Positions 25,800-35,059 of a stretch of 64,000 nucleotides of DNA are shown here, piece after piece; within the stretch, counting starts at the first letter, position 1; each line of letters opens with the position of its first letter. This stretch comes from Serratia odorifera (GTDB lineage: Bacteria > Pseudomonadota > Gammaproteobacteria > Enterobacterales > Enterobacteriaceae): positions 62,001 through 126,000 of the forward strand of contig NZ_LR134117.1 in assembly GCF_900635445.1 (NCBI RefSeq), given 5' to 3'. The notes under the pieces are model-generated. The model was not told the origin of the DNA and made no database searches. It saw only the letters and a program-made list of their open reading frames with translations. The translations under genes were made by a program, and so were the position numbers.

Positions 25800-28700
25800 T
25801 TACCCCAGCTTCAGCCCGGCAACCAGCGCATCCAGGTCAATAATCTCATTGCTGTTCTGGAAGGTATAATGTCCGTTCAGCAAAATGTGTTGCCAGGCCA
25901 CCGGTGATATCCGGGTCAGAGCCTCAATGCCCTTGGCATTACCTTCCGCTTCCAGTCGTTCCAGCAATCGCGACAGGATCGCCGAGTTGTAATACACGAT
26001 CGCGTTGGAAATCAGCCGACCGCACTGGTTACTGATGTCTGTTTCAATGTCATTTTTCCCGGTTAACTCCTTCTTTCCGCCGACTTTGGCCACTGCGGCA
26101 CGCAGCTGGTGATAAGATTCAATCCGGTTCTGGGAACGCCGGATGTTGCGTTCCAGCTGCGGATCGCGCAGATACTTCAGCGTATAGATGCTGCGTACCA
26201 GCCGGTCATATTCAAATAGTGCCTGCCTGGTCGGATTGGTTGTGGTGTACGTACACAGTTTGCGGACCAGCGTCCCCTGCGTCATTTCTTTTAGCCCCAG
26301 CGTGGCGACGATACGATCGAGATTGCTTTTCTCGCGGATAATAAGGTCCCGGTCAATCTGGCCGGCGGGCTGGATCAGGCATTTTTTATAGGCCGACGGA
26401 TCTCTGATGCAGTACAGCTCCTGCAACTGCCTGTTCAGGTCCGTAAAATGAGGTTCAAAGCGCAGGCCAAACCAGTGCAGGATCGCAAAGTTGGCTTTGT
26501 TGATGCTGTGCATGTCGCCGGTGATGGCCGTGGGTTTCACCTCTGAGGTGTTGCGGTACCAGATATCAAATACATGGTGGGCTTCATAGTCGTTTGTGCC
26601 AATCAGATAACCGTTGATCGGGATGTGGTTACACAGCAGCGTGTAGGCCACCATGCCTTTACCGCGGCCGAAGTATTTACGCGAATGTCGGGCCTTTACT
26701 GTCGGCCGCTCAACGCCAAACTTCTGCCCGTCAACGGCACCATAAAGCGTTTCCGGATCAAACGAATAGTGCGGGAAAATCGGCAGTGCCTCTATGGCAT
26801 CGGTGATGCAGTCATTGGCCGTGACCAGTGACGCCAGGCGGAGGTACTGTTCGTACGTGGTTTCCAGCACATGGAACGGAATATCGCTGGTTCGTGCCAT
26901 GACATGATTACCGTGATTCATCGCCTGGGCAACGATGACTGCCATCAGGCTGTCTGCATCGGCATTCTTTTTGGCATAGCGGGGCTGCAGTGGCTTCATG
27001 GCATGAAGAAACCGGCACTGCCCGTTAACAAACCGGAAGACGTCGGTCACATCGCAGAATGGCAACTGCTCATAAAATCGCTTCTCCTGCGCCTTATGAC
27101 GGCTGACCACGGATTTATGCCAGGTCAGTTTCTGCGTTTCTTTATCGTATGCCAGATGTTTCAGCTTCCCCTGCTTTAGCTCGCGGTTGAAGGCTTTCCA
27201 CTGCCGGTGCAGTTCGGACTCCAGCGCCTTTAGCTGCGATTTAACCGGCTTTTGCAAAAACGGGATATTCATTTCAGCCAGGACAGCGGCCTGTTCCCCT
27301 TCCGGTACCAGTTCATCAGAAAGATGGCGGTGGCGGAGACTGTCATTGAGGTGGAATTCACCCGACTGAAAACGCTTTCTTATCTGGCGGTAGAGCCAGA
27401 ACTCATAGCGCCCGGCGTTCAGGCCTGTGGGCTCGCCATCCTCGCCGAATTCCAGCAGATATGGGCGCAGCCGCTCCGGTAATGTACCTGGCGGGCATTC
27501 CGCCAGTGACCGCTGTGAAAGCGTCTGCTTTTTGCTGAACACCATCCTGAGCCAGCTCAGCGCTTCAGCCCACGGGCTGTCGTGGACCACGCTGGTGAGG
27601 TCGAGTGACAAAAATAATGGCCGTAGGTGACGCCGGATTAATGCCGTCATACCGTCCACGGCCTGCCATTGCAGCGCCAGCTTACTGATGGGTTTTACAC
27701 TCATACGCTGTGCGGTGGTTTTCAGTGCCTCCCGCGGCATGATTTTCCAGGCCCGCCGGCGGACTTCGCCAAAGGTGGTGGGATCAGGAACGCTGTCGTC
27801 AACATAAAGCGACAGCAGTCGCCCTATTTTAGACGTTTCACGCCGGTGTTTTTCCTGGACGTCAGCCAGAAGCTGTTTGGCCACGCTGCGGCTCTCGTTC
27901 TCGAGCTGTTTCATATGGAAAAACATTGCATCCACCAGGTTATCGCTGAATTGGCGGTAACGAACCCATGCATAGCACAGCAGGTAAAGGCGGGTCTGAT
28001 CGGGCTTCAGTTCACGGAGATCATAAACGGTATAGAAATTTGCCAGACTGGCGTAGTAAAGCAGATTTTGCTGAGAAATATTCAGTGCTGGCAGGATGTC
28101 GCAGGCTTTACGGTGCAATGGCTCCAGTATGGCCCGTTTTTCCCGTTCCTGGACCATCTGGCGCCAGCCGAAATCACGTGCATCCTGCCTGAGGATCGCC
28201 AGCCGGGAAAGGGTATCATCACGTTCAATCAGTTTTTTCAGACCATCGATGGTGGCGTCATCAAGCCGCTCCATCAGGATACACCCCAGCCGCTGCCTTT
28301 CATCAGAAAGCGTCCTGCTTACCAGCTCCTGGAGTGTGGTATAGCCGGGTCGGATGATTTTGTGCTCGTTGAGCCAGATGATCAACTCAGTGGCGACAAA
28401 GCCGGGAGTGACATCGCGGTGAACAATGTGGGCGGCCTGTTGTTCAAGCGGTGAAGACAGTGCCGATGACCACGGGCGGTAACCGTACAGCGCGCAGATT
28501 TTTTCCCGCTGAGCATAGCGTTCGTGCTTATAGGGCAGTTTGTCAGGCAGTGACTCCCCGGGGAAATAACGGCTCAGGACAAAGCTGCAGTCGTCCGGAA
28601 CATCATCCCACCCGAAGCGGAAAAACAGGTGCTTGGCTTTGAAGTAAGCGATCTGGATAATGCAATACATTTGAGCGTGAAGCCCCCGACGGCTGCAGGC

Positions 28701-28847
28701 CAGAGCCAGTTCAGATTCATCCAGCGCCAGAAACTCCAGTCGCTGAGCATCATCGAAATCCGGGAGAGCATACAGAGCTTCCTGCTCGGCACTGTTTAAA
28801 ACCGCCAATCGTTCACTTTTGCCTGTCGCTTTGTCACGAGTTGTCAT
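25800..28847 (-). CDS. tnpA: Tn3-family transposase TnpA
   Basis: 1015 aa, full length for the family. N-terminal part: LNSAEQEALYALPDFDDAQR and FAYFKAKHLFFRFGWDD-type sequence (IAYFKAKHLFFRFGWDDVPD). Catalytic DDE region in the C-terminal half: YTLLCNHIPINGYLIGTNDY, VFDIWYRNTSEVKPTAITGD, HSINKANFAILHWFGLRFEP and NQCGRLISNAIVYYNSAIL. It catalyses replicative transposition. Its stop codon overlaps the inner end of the left inverted repeat. Confidence 0.95.
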   Translation of the reverse strand: MTTRDKATGKSERLAVLNSAEQEALYALPDFDDAQRLEFLALDESELALACSRRGLHAQMYCIIQIAYFKAKHLFFRFGWDDVPDDCSFVLSRYFPGESLPDKLPYKHERYAQREKICALYGYRPWSSALSSPLEQQAAHIVHRDVTPGFVATELIIWLNEHKIIRPGYTTLQELVSRTLSDERQRLGCILMERLDDATIDGLKKLIERDDTLSRLAILRQDARDFGWRQMVQEREKRAILEPLHRKACDILPALNISQQNLLYYASLANFYTVYDLRELKPDQTRLYLLCYAWVRYRQFSDNLVDAMFFHMKQLENESRSVAKQLLADVQEKHRRETSKIGRLLSLYVDDSVPDPTTFGEVRRRAWKIMPREALKTTAQRMSVKPISKLALQWQAVDGMTALIRRHLRPLFLSLDLTSVVHDSPWAEALSWLRMVFSKKQTLSQRSLAECPPGTLPERLRPYLLEFGEDGEPTGLNAGRYEFWLYRQIRKRFQSGEFHLNDSLRHRHLSDELVPEGEQAAVLAEMNIPFLQKPVKSQLKALESELHRQWKAFNRELKQGKLKHLAYDKETQKLTWHKSVVSRHKAQEKRFYEQLPFCDVTDVFRFVNGQCRFLHAMKPLQPRYAKKNADADSLMAVIVAQAMNHGNHVMARTSDIPFHVLETTYEQYLRLASLVTANDCITDAIEALPIFPHYSFDPETLYGAVDGQKFGVERPTVKARHSRKYFGRGKGMVAYTLLCNHIPINGYLIGTNDYEAHHVFDIWYRNTSEVKPTAITGDMHSINKANFAILHWFGLRFEPHFTDLNRQLQELYCIRDPSAYKKCLIQPAGQIDRDLIIREKSNLDRIVATLGLKEMTQGTLVRKLCTYTTTNPTRQALFEYDRLVRSIYTLKYLRDPQLERNIRRSQNRIESYHQLRAAVAKVGGKKELTGKNDIETDISNQCGRLISNAIVYYNSAILSRLLERLEAEGNAKGIEALTRISPVAWQHILLNGHYTFQNSNEIIDLDALVAGLKLG

Positions 28848-28995
28848 CCTGACCCCGAAAATAATGTCCGTAAGAGGATCGCTCAGCGGACGGTAAAAAT
28901 TAATTTTGATACCCCAGTAAAAATCACTGCTGAAGTTGTCTCATATAACTGGTACGGTATCAATCTCTTTCACGGCCCCTTAAACGTACACATCT
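28848..28995. promoter_or_regulatory. Divergent promoter/res region of the Tn3-family element
   Basis: 148 bp between divergent tnpA and tnpR. By analogy with Tn3, cointegrate resolution and repression of both genes occur here. A repeated TAAAAATTAATTTT/CAGTAAAAATCAC pattern and a TCATATAACTGGTACGGTATCA block are visible, but I cannot define the three res subsites with confidence. Confidence 0.55.
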
Positions 28996-29574
28996 ATGAC
29001 AGAAATACGGATCGGTTATGCTCGGTGTTCCACCGACCGGCAGGATTTAAGCGCCCAGCAGGAAGCGCTGGTAAAACTCGGTGTTTCTCCAGACAGAATT
29101 TACATCGATAAAGGACTGACCGGCTCAAATCGCCAAAGGCCTGGTCTGGATCAGGCACTGGCCGCAGTACGCAGTGGCGATACGCTGGTCGTGCCGAAAC
29201 TTGATCGCCTGGCCCGTTCGGTTCCTGATGCGCGTCAGATAGCCGACGCCCTGCAGGCCCGGGGAGTGAAGTTGGCGCTAGGGACCAGCCTCTATGATCC
29301 GGCAGACCCAATGGGGAAAATGTTCTTCAACGTGTTGGCCACGTTCGCTGAATTTGAAGGGGACCTGATACGTCTGCGTACCCGCGAAGGCATGGCCATT
29401 GCCCGCGCGAAAGGAAAGCTGCGGGGGAAACAGCCAAAACTCTCTGATAAACAACAAAAAGAGCTGTGCCGGATGCGCAAAACCGGCCAGTATTCGATAA
29501 GCGATTTGGCTGAGTTATTTACAGTATCAAGGCCAACCGTTTACCGAACCCTTTCCCGCCATAATAAGGATTAG
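28996..29574 (+). CDS. tnpR: Resolvase TnpR of the Tn3-family element
   Basis: 192 aa. MTEIRIGYARCSTDRQDLSA contains the catalytic Ser; DTLVVPKLDRLARSVPDARQ is the arginine block; GDLIRLRTREGMAIARAKGK is the E helix; the C-terminal helix-turn-helix is SISDLAELFTVSRPTVYRTL. It resolves cointegrates at res and represses tnpA/tnpR. The passenger gene starts one base after its stop. Confidence 0.93.
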   Translation: MTEIRIGYARCSTDRQDLSAQQEALVKLGVSPDRIYIDKGLTGSNRQRPGLDQALAAVRSGDTLVVPKLDRLARSVPDARQIADALQARGVKLALGTSLYDPADPMGKMFFNVLATFAEFEGDLIRLRTREGMAIARAKGKLRGKQPKLSDKQQKELCRMRKTGQYSISDLAELFTVSRPTVYRTLSRHNKD

Positions 29575-29575
29575 T

Positions 29576-29857
29576 ATGCGTATACCAGAAAACATTATTT
29601 TCTTGGCTCTGCAAAAAGGTGGGTGTATTAAAAGTTTTTACCGGCGATCGGCGCGAATCCCTCGTCAGGAAAAATCAGTGCTGGCCGATGGCTACGTACT
29701 GGAGTCATTAGATGATGGGGACGAAGTCATTCTGAGCCATGCCGATTTTTTGTCAGTGAAAACGAAGCTGGCAGAAACAGATACCTGGGAACAGGCAGTG
29801 GGGAGCATACTTTTCGGTGGCAGCACCTGGATGTTACGTTCCGATGTGGATGATTAA
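29576..29857 (+). CDS. 93-aa hypothetical protein, transposon passenger (copy 2)
   Basis: Starts MRIPENIIFLALQKGGCIKS, immediately after tnpR, so co-expressed with it. It is a close paralogue of the protein at 16226-16507. Small, mildly basic N-terminus (SFYRRSARIPRQEKS) and acidic C-terminus (LRSDVDD); contains LVDGDE-like and LSHADFLSVKTKLAET segments. No family recognised. Placement beside tnpR inside the transposon suggests a regulator or antirestriction/antitoxin-like accessory, but nothing in the sequence proves this. 29858-30044 holds a GGGTTCT/AGAACCC hairpin and no gene. Confidence 0.75.
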   Translation: MRIPENIIFLALQKGGCIKSFYRRSARIPRQEKSVLADGYVLESLDDGDEVILSHADFLSVKTKLAETDTWEQAVGSILFGGSTWMLRSDVDD

Positions 29858-30269
29858 TCAGCTAAATCTGCATACGGTTAATTTTGTCTACTTTGGTTTA
29901 TACACAATGACAAAGTTTTGGCGGGTTCTCGCTTAGAACCCCTATATCCGGGGTATTTCCGCTTTGCGAAATGGATGGAACGTTTGGCACAGGGTATTGC
30001 TGATGGTGTTATTTAGGTTGCCAAAGATCACTAAAAAGATCAGGACGGAAATTTCGGCGGTTCCGGCGTAGAACCCCATGTCAATGAATAAACTTGTCCA
30101 GTCAGTGACAAGCCGTTAAACATCTGGATGATAAAATAGCTTTCAGCGCATCAAGTGCTCTGCCGCTTGACAACAATGTCAGTGTTTATTGCAATAATTC
30201 TGACGTCAATTATGGGGTAATGCTGTTATTTGATGTTTCGCTATAACTTTGAACAGCTATGGGTAACTA

Positions 30270-31184
30270 GACTGTGTCCCTTAATATCCTGAGCTATAGT
30301 AACTACCTGTTTCCCCGACACATTAAACTATGGCCCGCTACGATCTTCCCGATGAAGCATGGAGCATCATCCAGCCCTTACTGCCTGCTGAACCCACATC
30401 TCCACAGCCCGGACGACCGTGGGCTGAACATCGAAAAATCATCAACGGTATGTTCTGGGTGCTGTGTTCAGGTGCGCCATGGCGCGATTTACCTGAGCGA
30501 TATGGCCCATGGAAAACGGTTTATAACCGCTTTAACCGGTGGTCGAAGTCGGGAGTGATTAACATTATTTTCAACAGGTTACTTTCTTCACTTGATGCGC
30601 ATAGCCTCGTTGACTGGTCTGTCACAGCGCTGGATGGCAGCAATATACGGGCGCTCAAATGCGCTGCCGGTGCCCAAAAAAACATCCCGATATCGCTGGA
30701 GATAACGGCCTGGGTCGCTCTCGAGGTGGTTTTGGCACCAAAATCCATCTGGCGACAGATGGAAGCGGCCTCCCGTTGAACATTGTGTTAAGCCCGGGTC
30801 AGGCTCACGAAAGCCAGTTCGCATTACGTCTTCTGGACGGCATTGGTGTTCAGCGCCAGAACGGCAGCATGAAGCGTCGTGGTTATGCGGTGTTGGCTGA
30901 CAAAGCGTACTCAGGTCATGCACTGCGTAACGAGCTGAAAAGAAAAGGTATAAAAGCAGTTATCCCGCGAAAATCCAATGAAAAACTGGCGTTGGACGGA
31001 CATTCACAACTCGCTCGTGATATCTATCGTAATCGCAATGTTGTGGAGCGGTGTTTTGGTCGCCTGAAAGAATACCGTCGTATCGCCACACGTTACGACA
31101 AAACAGCGAGGAATTATTTGGCAATGGTGGAACTAGCTGCATCCGACTGTTTTACAAAAGATTATGCAATTAAGGGACACAGCC
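30270..31184 (+). mobile_element. IS5-family element (IS427-like group)
   Basis: Ends GACTGTGTCCCTTAAT (30270-30285) and ATTAAGGGACACAGCC (31169-31184) are inverted repeats. The element holds two overlapping frames that make one transposase by frameshifting. Its right end abuts the IS630 element directly. Pieces of the same IS end lie at 34838-34887 and 62632-62746. 30078-30269, between the Tn3 end and this IS, holds nothing I can name. Confidence 0.88.
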
Positions 31185-31201
31185 TAAATAGCTGCGCCTA
31201 A
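30330..31201 (+). CDS. IS5-family transposase, two frames joined by -1 frameshift
   Basis: Frame 1 starts MARYDLPDEAWSIIQPLLPA and runs to 30779 (DUF4096/IS5 N-terminal domain, then VTALDGSNIRALKCAAGAQ with the first catalytic Asp). A C-A7-C slippery run at about 30676-30684 lets ribosomes slip -1 into frame 2 (30659-31201), which reads GLGRSRGGFGTKIHLATDGS, LADKAYSGHALRNELKRKG and RNRNVVERCFGRLKEYRRIA, the rest of the DDE core. This is the usual arrangement for IS427-group elements. The last codons extend into the neighbouring IS630 end. Confidence 0.88.
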
Positions 31202-32340
31202 TACCGCTCCACTTTTGCCAGGCCATGTTTTCCTCCGGGGAATGGGCTGGCGGTTTCCATAAAATGCCGTACCTTTTTCAGCAGTTGCCACATTGAACGG
31301 CATTGATGGTTGCGCGTTATCGTGTTGTGCAACGCCTGCCATAACCGCTCAACGTGATTCACCCACGGCGAGTAAACCGGCTGATAAATCACCCTGAACT
31401 TCGGGTTCTCCTTCAGCCAGCGCTGGGTTTCCCGGCTTTTGTGGATAATGTAGTTGTCCACGATCAGCGTGATGGTTTTCGCCCGCCGGTACGTCGCTTT
31501 AAGCCGCTTCAGCAGGCTGATGAACAGCGCCGAACTTTTGCTGTTGCCGCCCACGTAGCTGACTTTGCCCGTGCCGCAGTGCAGTGCTCCGGCCAGATAG
31601 TATTTTTCGTTCTGTCCCGGCGTCACCACGCGTTTTTGCTGCCCGCGTAGCTGCCAGTCCGCACCGATTTTGGGATTAAGATGGATATCCACCTCATCTT
31701 CATAAAATACCGGATGCTCTGCGCTGCATTCGTCCAGTGCTTTGTGGATTGCCGCCATCTTTTCATCCTTATGCGGGTCACGGATACGCAGAGTTGGCGC
31801 GGCCCTGCGCCATACCATCCCGGCCGATGGCAGCCAGCGGCGAAGGGTCCCGGCATGTAACTGACATCCGGTTATCTCATTGATTTTTATTGCCAGCAAT
31901 TCGGTACTCCAGCGTGAACGCTGATAGCCAAAATCACCGGGAGTGTGTTTTATCAACTCACGTAATAACGTGCAGATATGCTCAAAAGGCCAGCGACGGG
32001 AACGCCCTGCGGGGAGTGATTTGAGGCCTTCAACACCTGACTGCGTGAACCAGTTAATCCAGCGTCCGACGGAGGAACGGGCACAGCAGAGCGTTCTGGC
32101 AACGTCGATGACGCGGTCACCCCGATGTAGCATCAGCATGGCAGTCAGCCTGCGGGCATAATTTTTATCGTGCGTTTTATGGATTGCTTTCTGCATCAGG
32201 CGTCGTTCGTCACGGGGAATAGGTGCTATGATCGGCATCGCTCAGTCCGGTTAGTGATTTGGGATATTCAGCGATTGATCAGATCGCACAATCCGGACTG
32301 AGTTCCCTCAAAGTGATCTACTATTCCGCGCAGCTATTTA
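31185..32340 (-). mobile_element. IS630-family element
   Basis: Inverted ends AAATAGCTGCGC (31187-) and GCGCAGCTATTT (-32338) flanked by TA on both sides (31185-31186 and 32339-32340), the duplicated target of IS630/Tc1 elements. It holds one transposase gene on the minus strand. Confidence 0.88.
31198..32238 (-). CDS. IS630-family transposase
   Basis: 346 aa. N-terminal helix-turn-helix (MLMLHRGDRVIDVARTLCCA, SSVGRWINWFTQSG) and DDE catalytic core: VFYEDEVDIHLNPKIGADW (first Asp), TITLIVDNYIIHKSRETQRW (second), and QPVYSPWVNHVERLWQALH (final Glu). Length and motifs are complete, so the element is probably active. Confidence 0.93.
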   Translation of the reverse strand: MPIIAPIPRDERRLMQKAIHKTHDKNYARRLTAMLMLHRGDRVIDVARTLCCARSSVGRWINWFTQSGVEGLKSLPAGRSRRWPFEHICTLLRELIKHTPGDFGYQRSRWSTELLAIKINEITGCQLHAGTLRRWLPSAGMVWRRAAPTLRIRDPHKDEKMAAIHKALDECSAEHPVFYEDEVDIHLNPKIGADWQLRGQQKRVVTPGQNEKYYLAGALHCGTGKVSYVGGNSKSSALFISLLKRLKATYRRAKTITLIVDNYIIHKSRETQRWLKENPKFRVIYQPVYSPWVNHVERLWQALHNTITRNHQCRSMWQLLKKVRHFMETASPFPGGKHGLAKVERY

Positions 32341-32364
32341 GTTGACCACTACAGCCACTACAGC

Positions 32365-32381
32365 CTTAATGCGACAGAACC
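32365..32381. repeat. Solitary IS6-type end
   Basis: CTTAATGCGACAGAACC matches the right end of the IS6-family remnant at 54731-54747. No IS6 transposase sequence adjoins it. It sits about 70 bp upstream of the HTH-deaminase gene and marks a past IS6-mediated junction. Confidence 0.6.
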
Positions 32382-32452
32382 GCAATTCCATGCTATTAAT
32401 GGATATCGCCTAAAACAATGCTTAAACGCCTTCGTTTATAAAGGATTTTATT

Positions 32453-34783
32453 ATGCCTAAATATTATGAACACTCTGCACCAAAACGTCGTAAACTTGAA
32501 CGCCAGTTAGATCTGGAAGATGCTCATGGTGAATTGATACTTAATACGAAAGAATATCAGCACAGTCGTAATGATAATTTTTTGAGTACCCCATCAACCA
32601 GTCAGGCACTTTTATCCTCTGAAAGAAATTTACTCGGTGGAGTGGGGGGAGCTTCAAGTGAGCCTCAAACAAGTAGAGATGTGATAAATAAAATAAATCA
32701 AAGATTCAAACACAGATCAAAAGTCATACAAAATGGAACTCGAAGAACAACAAGCGCTAAAGACAGACTCGCCACTCTTTACTTGCTGGCAAGTGGAAAA
32801 AATTATACGGAAATCCGTTTGATAACTGGATTGAGTTATCACAGCATCACTTGTTGGGATGAGTACAAAAAATTAAAAAGTGAAATATCTACTAACCCAT
32901 CAAGGTTTATGCGTAAATATGAAAATGAGCATGGTAATCACGAAGCAGATACAGATACAGATACAGATACAGATACAGATAATATGGATCGATATATCAA
33001 TGCAGTGTTGGAATTTAATAAAAAAACACTTGCTCAGCTTGATAGTGAATTTAACTGGTCGCATTATAATTTAGATCAAAATCGAAGAACCATCTATTTG
33101 AGAGAGCAACAGGCCATTATAAGCCTGAGGGTTCGTGGCATGACCATGAAAGAAATTGTAAATATCACACACATTTCAAGAGGGAGCATTTTAAAATGGC
33201 ACATAAATATACTCTATCAAGAGTCGCCTTATCGATTTGGTTTAAAAAAAACAACTTCAGTTAATGAAAGTGATGTGGAGCGTTTAAATCTCAATGAGAT
33301 TAAGAAGTTATTTAAATGGCCGCTTGGTGACATAAAAAGCAACAGAAGGAGTACATCACACATTGAAAGACGGATTATTATCAGGTTAATTTCAAGTGGA
33401 ATGAAACTTAAAGATGCAAAAGAAATAGTCGGAATTACTTCAGGCAGTATTTGTGAATGGAGTGAGTATAAAGATGGATATAAGAAAAATAAAAACACAT
33501 ATCCACCGCTATGTAATGTAACTGATTTTTGTGATGAGGAAAAAAGCGTTAACATAGAGTGGGAAGATAACATTGTTAATAATTACACTTTAGAGGAACT
33601 TAAAGAGAAATACAATTGGCCAGAGGGAGAAAAAAACGGAAGTAAAAGAGTTTATTCGGCAGATGAAAAACAAGGGATTATTCGTCTTGCAGTCAGTAAG
33701 GGATGGTCAGTTAGAGACGTAAGTCGTGTTGCTGGTGTTTCCATGGGGGCTCTTTATGGATGGCCTGAATTTAAACAGCGTGATACTCACAAATCCAAGT
33801 ATAAACCTATTCAAACTGAGGTAATTACAGACGTTGATCATGCATTGTCTGAACCTGCGTACATAAAAACACCAAAATCATCTACCTCTCTTCACACTAT
33901 AAGTGAAAGTAAGGTTAATCAAGAGTTGTCTGGAGTTACTGATACGCAGGAAAATATTTCCTCTCTAGATATAAGTGGAAGTAATTTTAATAAAGTGGCT
34001 GGTACACAGGGGGGAGATATCCATCCGGCTATTAATAAGTTAATTATAGTAGTGCTGGATGTGTTAGAAAAGATGGCTAAAGATGCAGCAAAAGAGCTCC
34101 CGGATAAAACAAGAAAAAATCAAACAACGGCTATGGGATTGAGTTATGACGGAAAATTATACCTCGCATCCAGCACAAAGCATCTTTCGCTAAAACAACA
34201 AGCATGGGCAAAGCGTTATAGAGTAAAAATAAAAAGTGGCCTACCTGACGAAAGAGACTCAGGATATCATGCAGAGGAAAGATTGATTATCTACGAACCA
34301 CCGATGAGATTTATTAATCCCGACCGACTAATTTGTATCGATTGCGAAAAAGCAATGAAAAGAAATGGTGTGCGTTTTAGTGTGGAAGGAACAAAATCAA
34401 AATCAAAAAAAAGAATCGTTGGTATAGATCTGAGCACTGACAACTATGCTTCAAAATTAAAATCAAATTCAGGAATAAATAATGGTGGGCATTTTAAACT
34501 TTTAGCGCCTATTGACAGCCCCTTGAATGTTCTCAGAAATAAGGTTATTTTTAATGTTTCTTATTTGGGAAGTTTACAGGAACTTAGCAATGATGAACGT
34601 TTGAAAGGGTGGGATAGAGTTTTTAACTGGTTGAAAAAACATTCATTTGACCAAGAAAACCTTGAAGATGTTATGTCCGTATTGGCAGAAAATGGGTTTA
34701 TAATTCCAACTGAAATGTATGTGGCAGTTCTGCTAAGGTTCAGACAGCTTCATGTTATGGAATCCTCCTTAAAACCTGACTAA
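32453..34783 (+). CDS. Putative effector: four helix-turn-helix units plus deaminase-like domain
   Basis: 776 aa, AT-rich, between IS debris. N-terminus is unstructured with a basic cluster (APKRRKLERQLD, residues 9-20) like a nuclear localisation signal. Four related units follow at about 84-143, 192-255, 280-343 and 378-443. Units 2-4 start xLxxLxxxFxWPxG; units 1-4 then carry a transposase-like helix-turn-helix ending GSIxxWxEYK (e.g. IIIRLISSGMKLKDAKEIVG, SVRDVSRVAGVSMGALYGWP). An acidic (Thr-Asp)n stretch separates units 1 and 2. After a Ser/Thr linker, residues about 560-660 look like a cytidine deaminase-superfamily domain: MGLSYDGKLYLASS, HAEERL (606-611) and CIDC (628-631). No immunity gene follows, so a host-directed effector is likelier than an antibacterial toxin. 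The family is inferred from motifs only. Confidence 0.6.
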   Translation: MPKYYEHSAPKRRKLERQLDLEDAHGELILNTKEYQHSRNDNFLSTPSTSQALLSSERNLLGGVGGASSEPQTSRDVINKINQRFKHRSKVIQNGTRRTTSAKDRLATLYLLASGKNYTEIRLITGLSYHSITCWDEYKKLKSEISTNPSRFMRKYENEHGNHEADTDTDTDTDTDNMDRYINAVLEFNKKTLAQLDSEFNWSHYNLDQNRRTIYLREQQAIISLRVRGMTMKEIVNITHISRGSILKWHINILYQESPYRFGLKKTTSVNESDVERLNLNEIKKLFKWPLGDIKSNRRSTSHIERRIIIRLISSGMKLKDAKEIVGITSGSICEWSEYKDGYKKNKNTYPPLCNVTDFCDEEKSVNIEWEDNIVNNYTLEELKEKYNWPEGEKNGSKRVYSADEKQGIIRLAVSKGWSVRDVSRVAGVSMGALYGWPEFKQRDTHKSKYKPIQTEVITDVDHALSEPAYIKTPKSSTSLHTISESKVNQELSGVTDTQENISSLDISGSNFNKVAGTQGGDIHPAINKLIIVVLDVLEKMAKDAAKELPDKTRKNQTTAMGLSYDGKLYLASSTKHLSLKQQAWAKRYRVKIKSGLPDERDSGYHAEERLIIYEPPMRFINPDRLICIDCEKAMKRNGVRFSVEGTKSKSKKRIVGIDLSTDNYASKLKSNSGINNGGHFKLLAPIDSPLNVLRNKVIFNVSYLGSLQELSNDERLKGWDRVFNWLKKHSFDQENLEDVMSVLAENGFIIPTEMYVAVLLRFRQLHVMESSLKPD

Positions 34784-34837
34784 GGTGTTTTGTGGTACTG
34801 TTACAAATAGTTGATGGTGATAAACTTATCTGTATTA

Positions 34838-34887
34838 GGCTGTGTCCCTTAATTGCATAATCTTTTGTAAAACAGTCGGACACAGCC
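34838..34887. mobile_element. IS5-family end fragment
   Basis: Reads GGCTGTGTCCCTTAATTGCA and onward as the reverse complement of the right end of the IS5 element at 30270-31184, then closes with ACACAGCC. It is a roughly 50-bp scar. The rest of 34784-35059 has no gene. Confidence 0.7.
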
Positions 34888-35059
34888 TAGGTGGAGGGAT
34901 TGAATCTCCCCACCTAGTTATAAAATGCCGTCTGCATGCACGACCTTTGCGGGTAGATGTATCACACACTTTTCATGGGTAAATTTATGCGTCTCATATA
35001 ACTTACGGTGTTGTTATCAATAATGACTATGTTGTTTAAACATCAAAAAGGAGATTTGT

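Larger units (their letters stand above)
25768..30077. mobile_element. Complete Tn3-family transposon with small passenger gene
   Basis: 33-bp perfect terminal inverted repeats: GGGGTTCTACGCCGGAACCG... at 25768-25800 and its complement at 30045-30077. Inside are tnpA (minus), a res region, tnpR (plus) and a 93-aa passenger gene. 4310 bp in all. The flanking pentamers (GTCTT and ATGTC) do not match, so one side was rearranged after insertion or the element arose by recombination between copies. Related ends occur at 18003 and 18429. Confidence 0.9.

Noticed and set aside
27669..28454. 261-codon + strand frame opposite Tn3 tnpA
   Set aside because: Antisense to a complete, conserved transposase.
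33229..33573. 114-codon minus-strand frame inside the HTH-deaminase gene
   Set aside because: Ser/Leu-rich antisense of an AT-rich coding region without a ribosome site.
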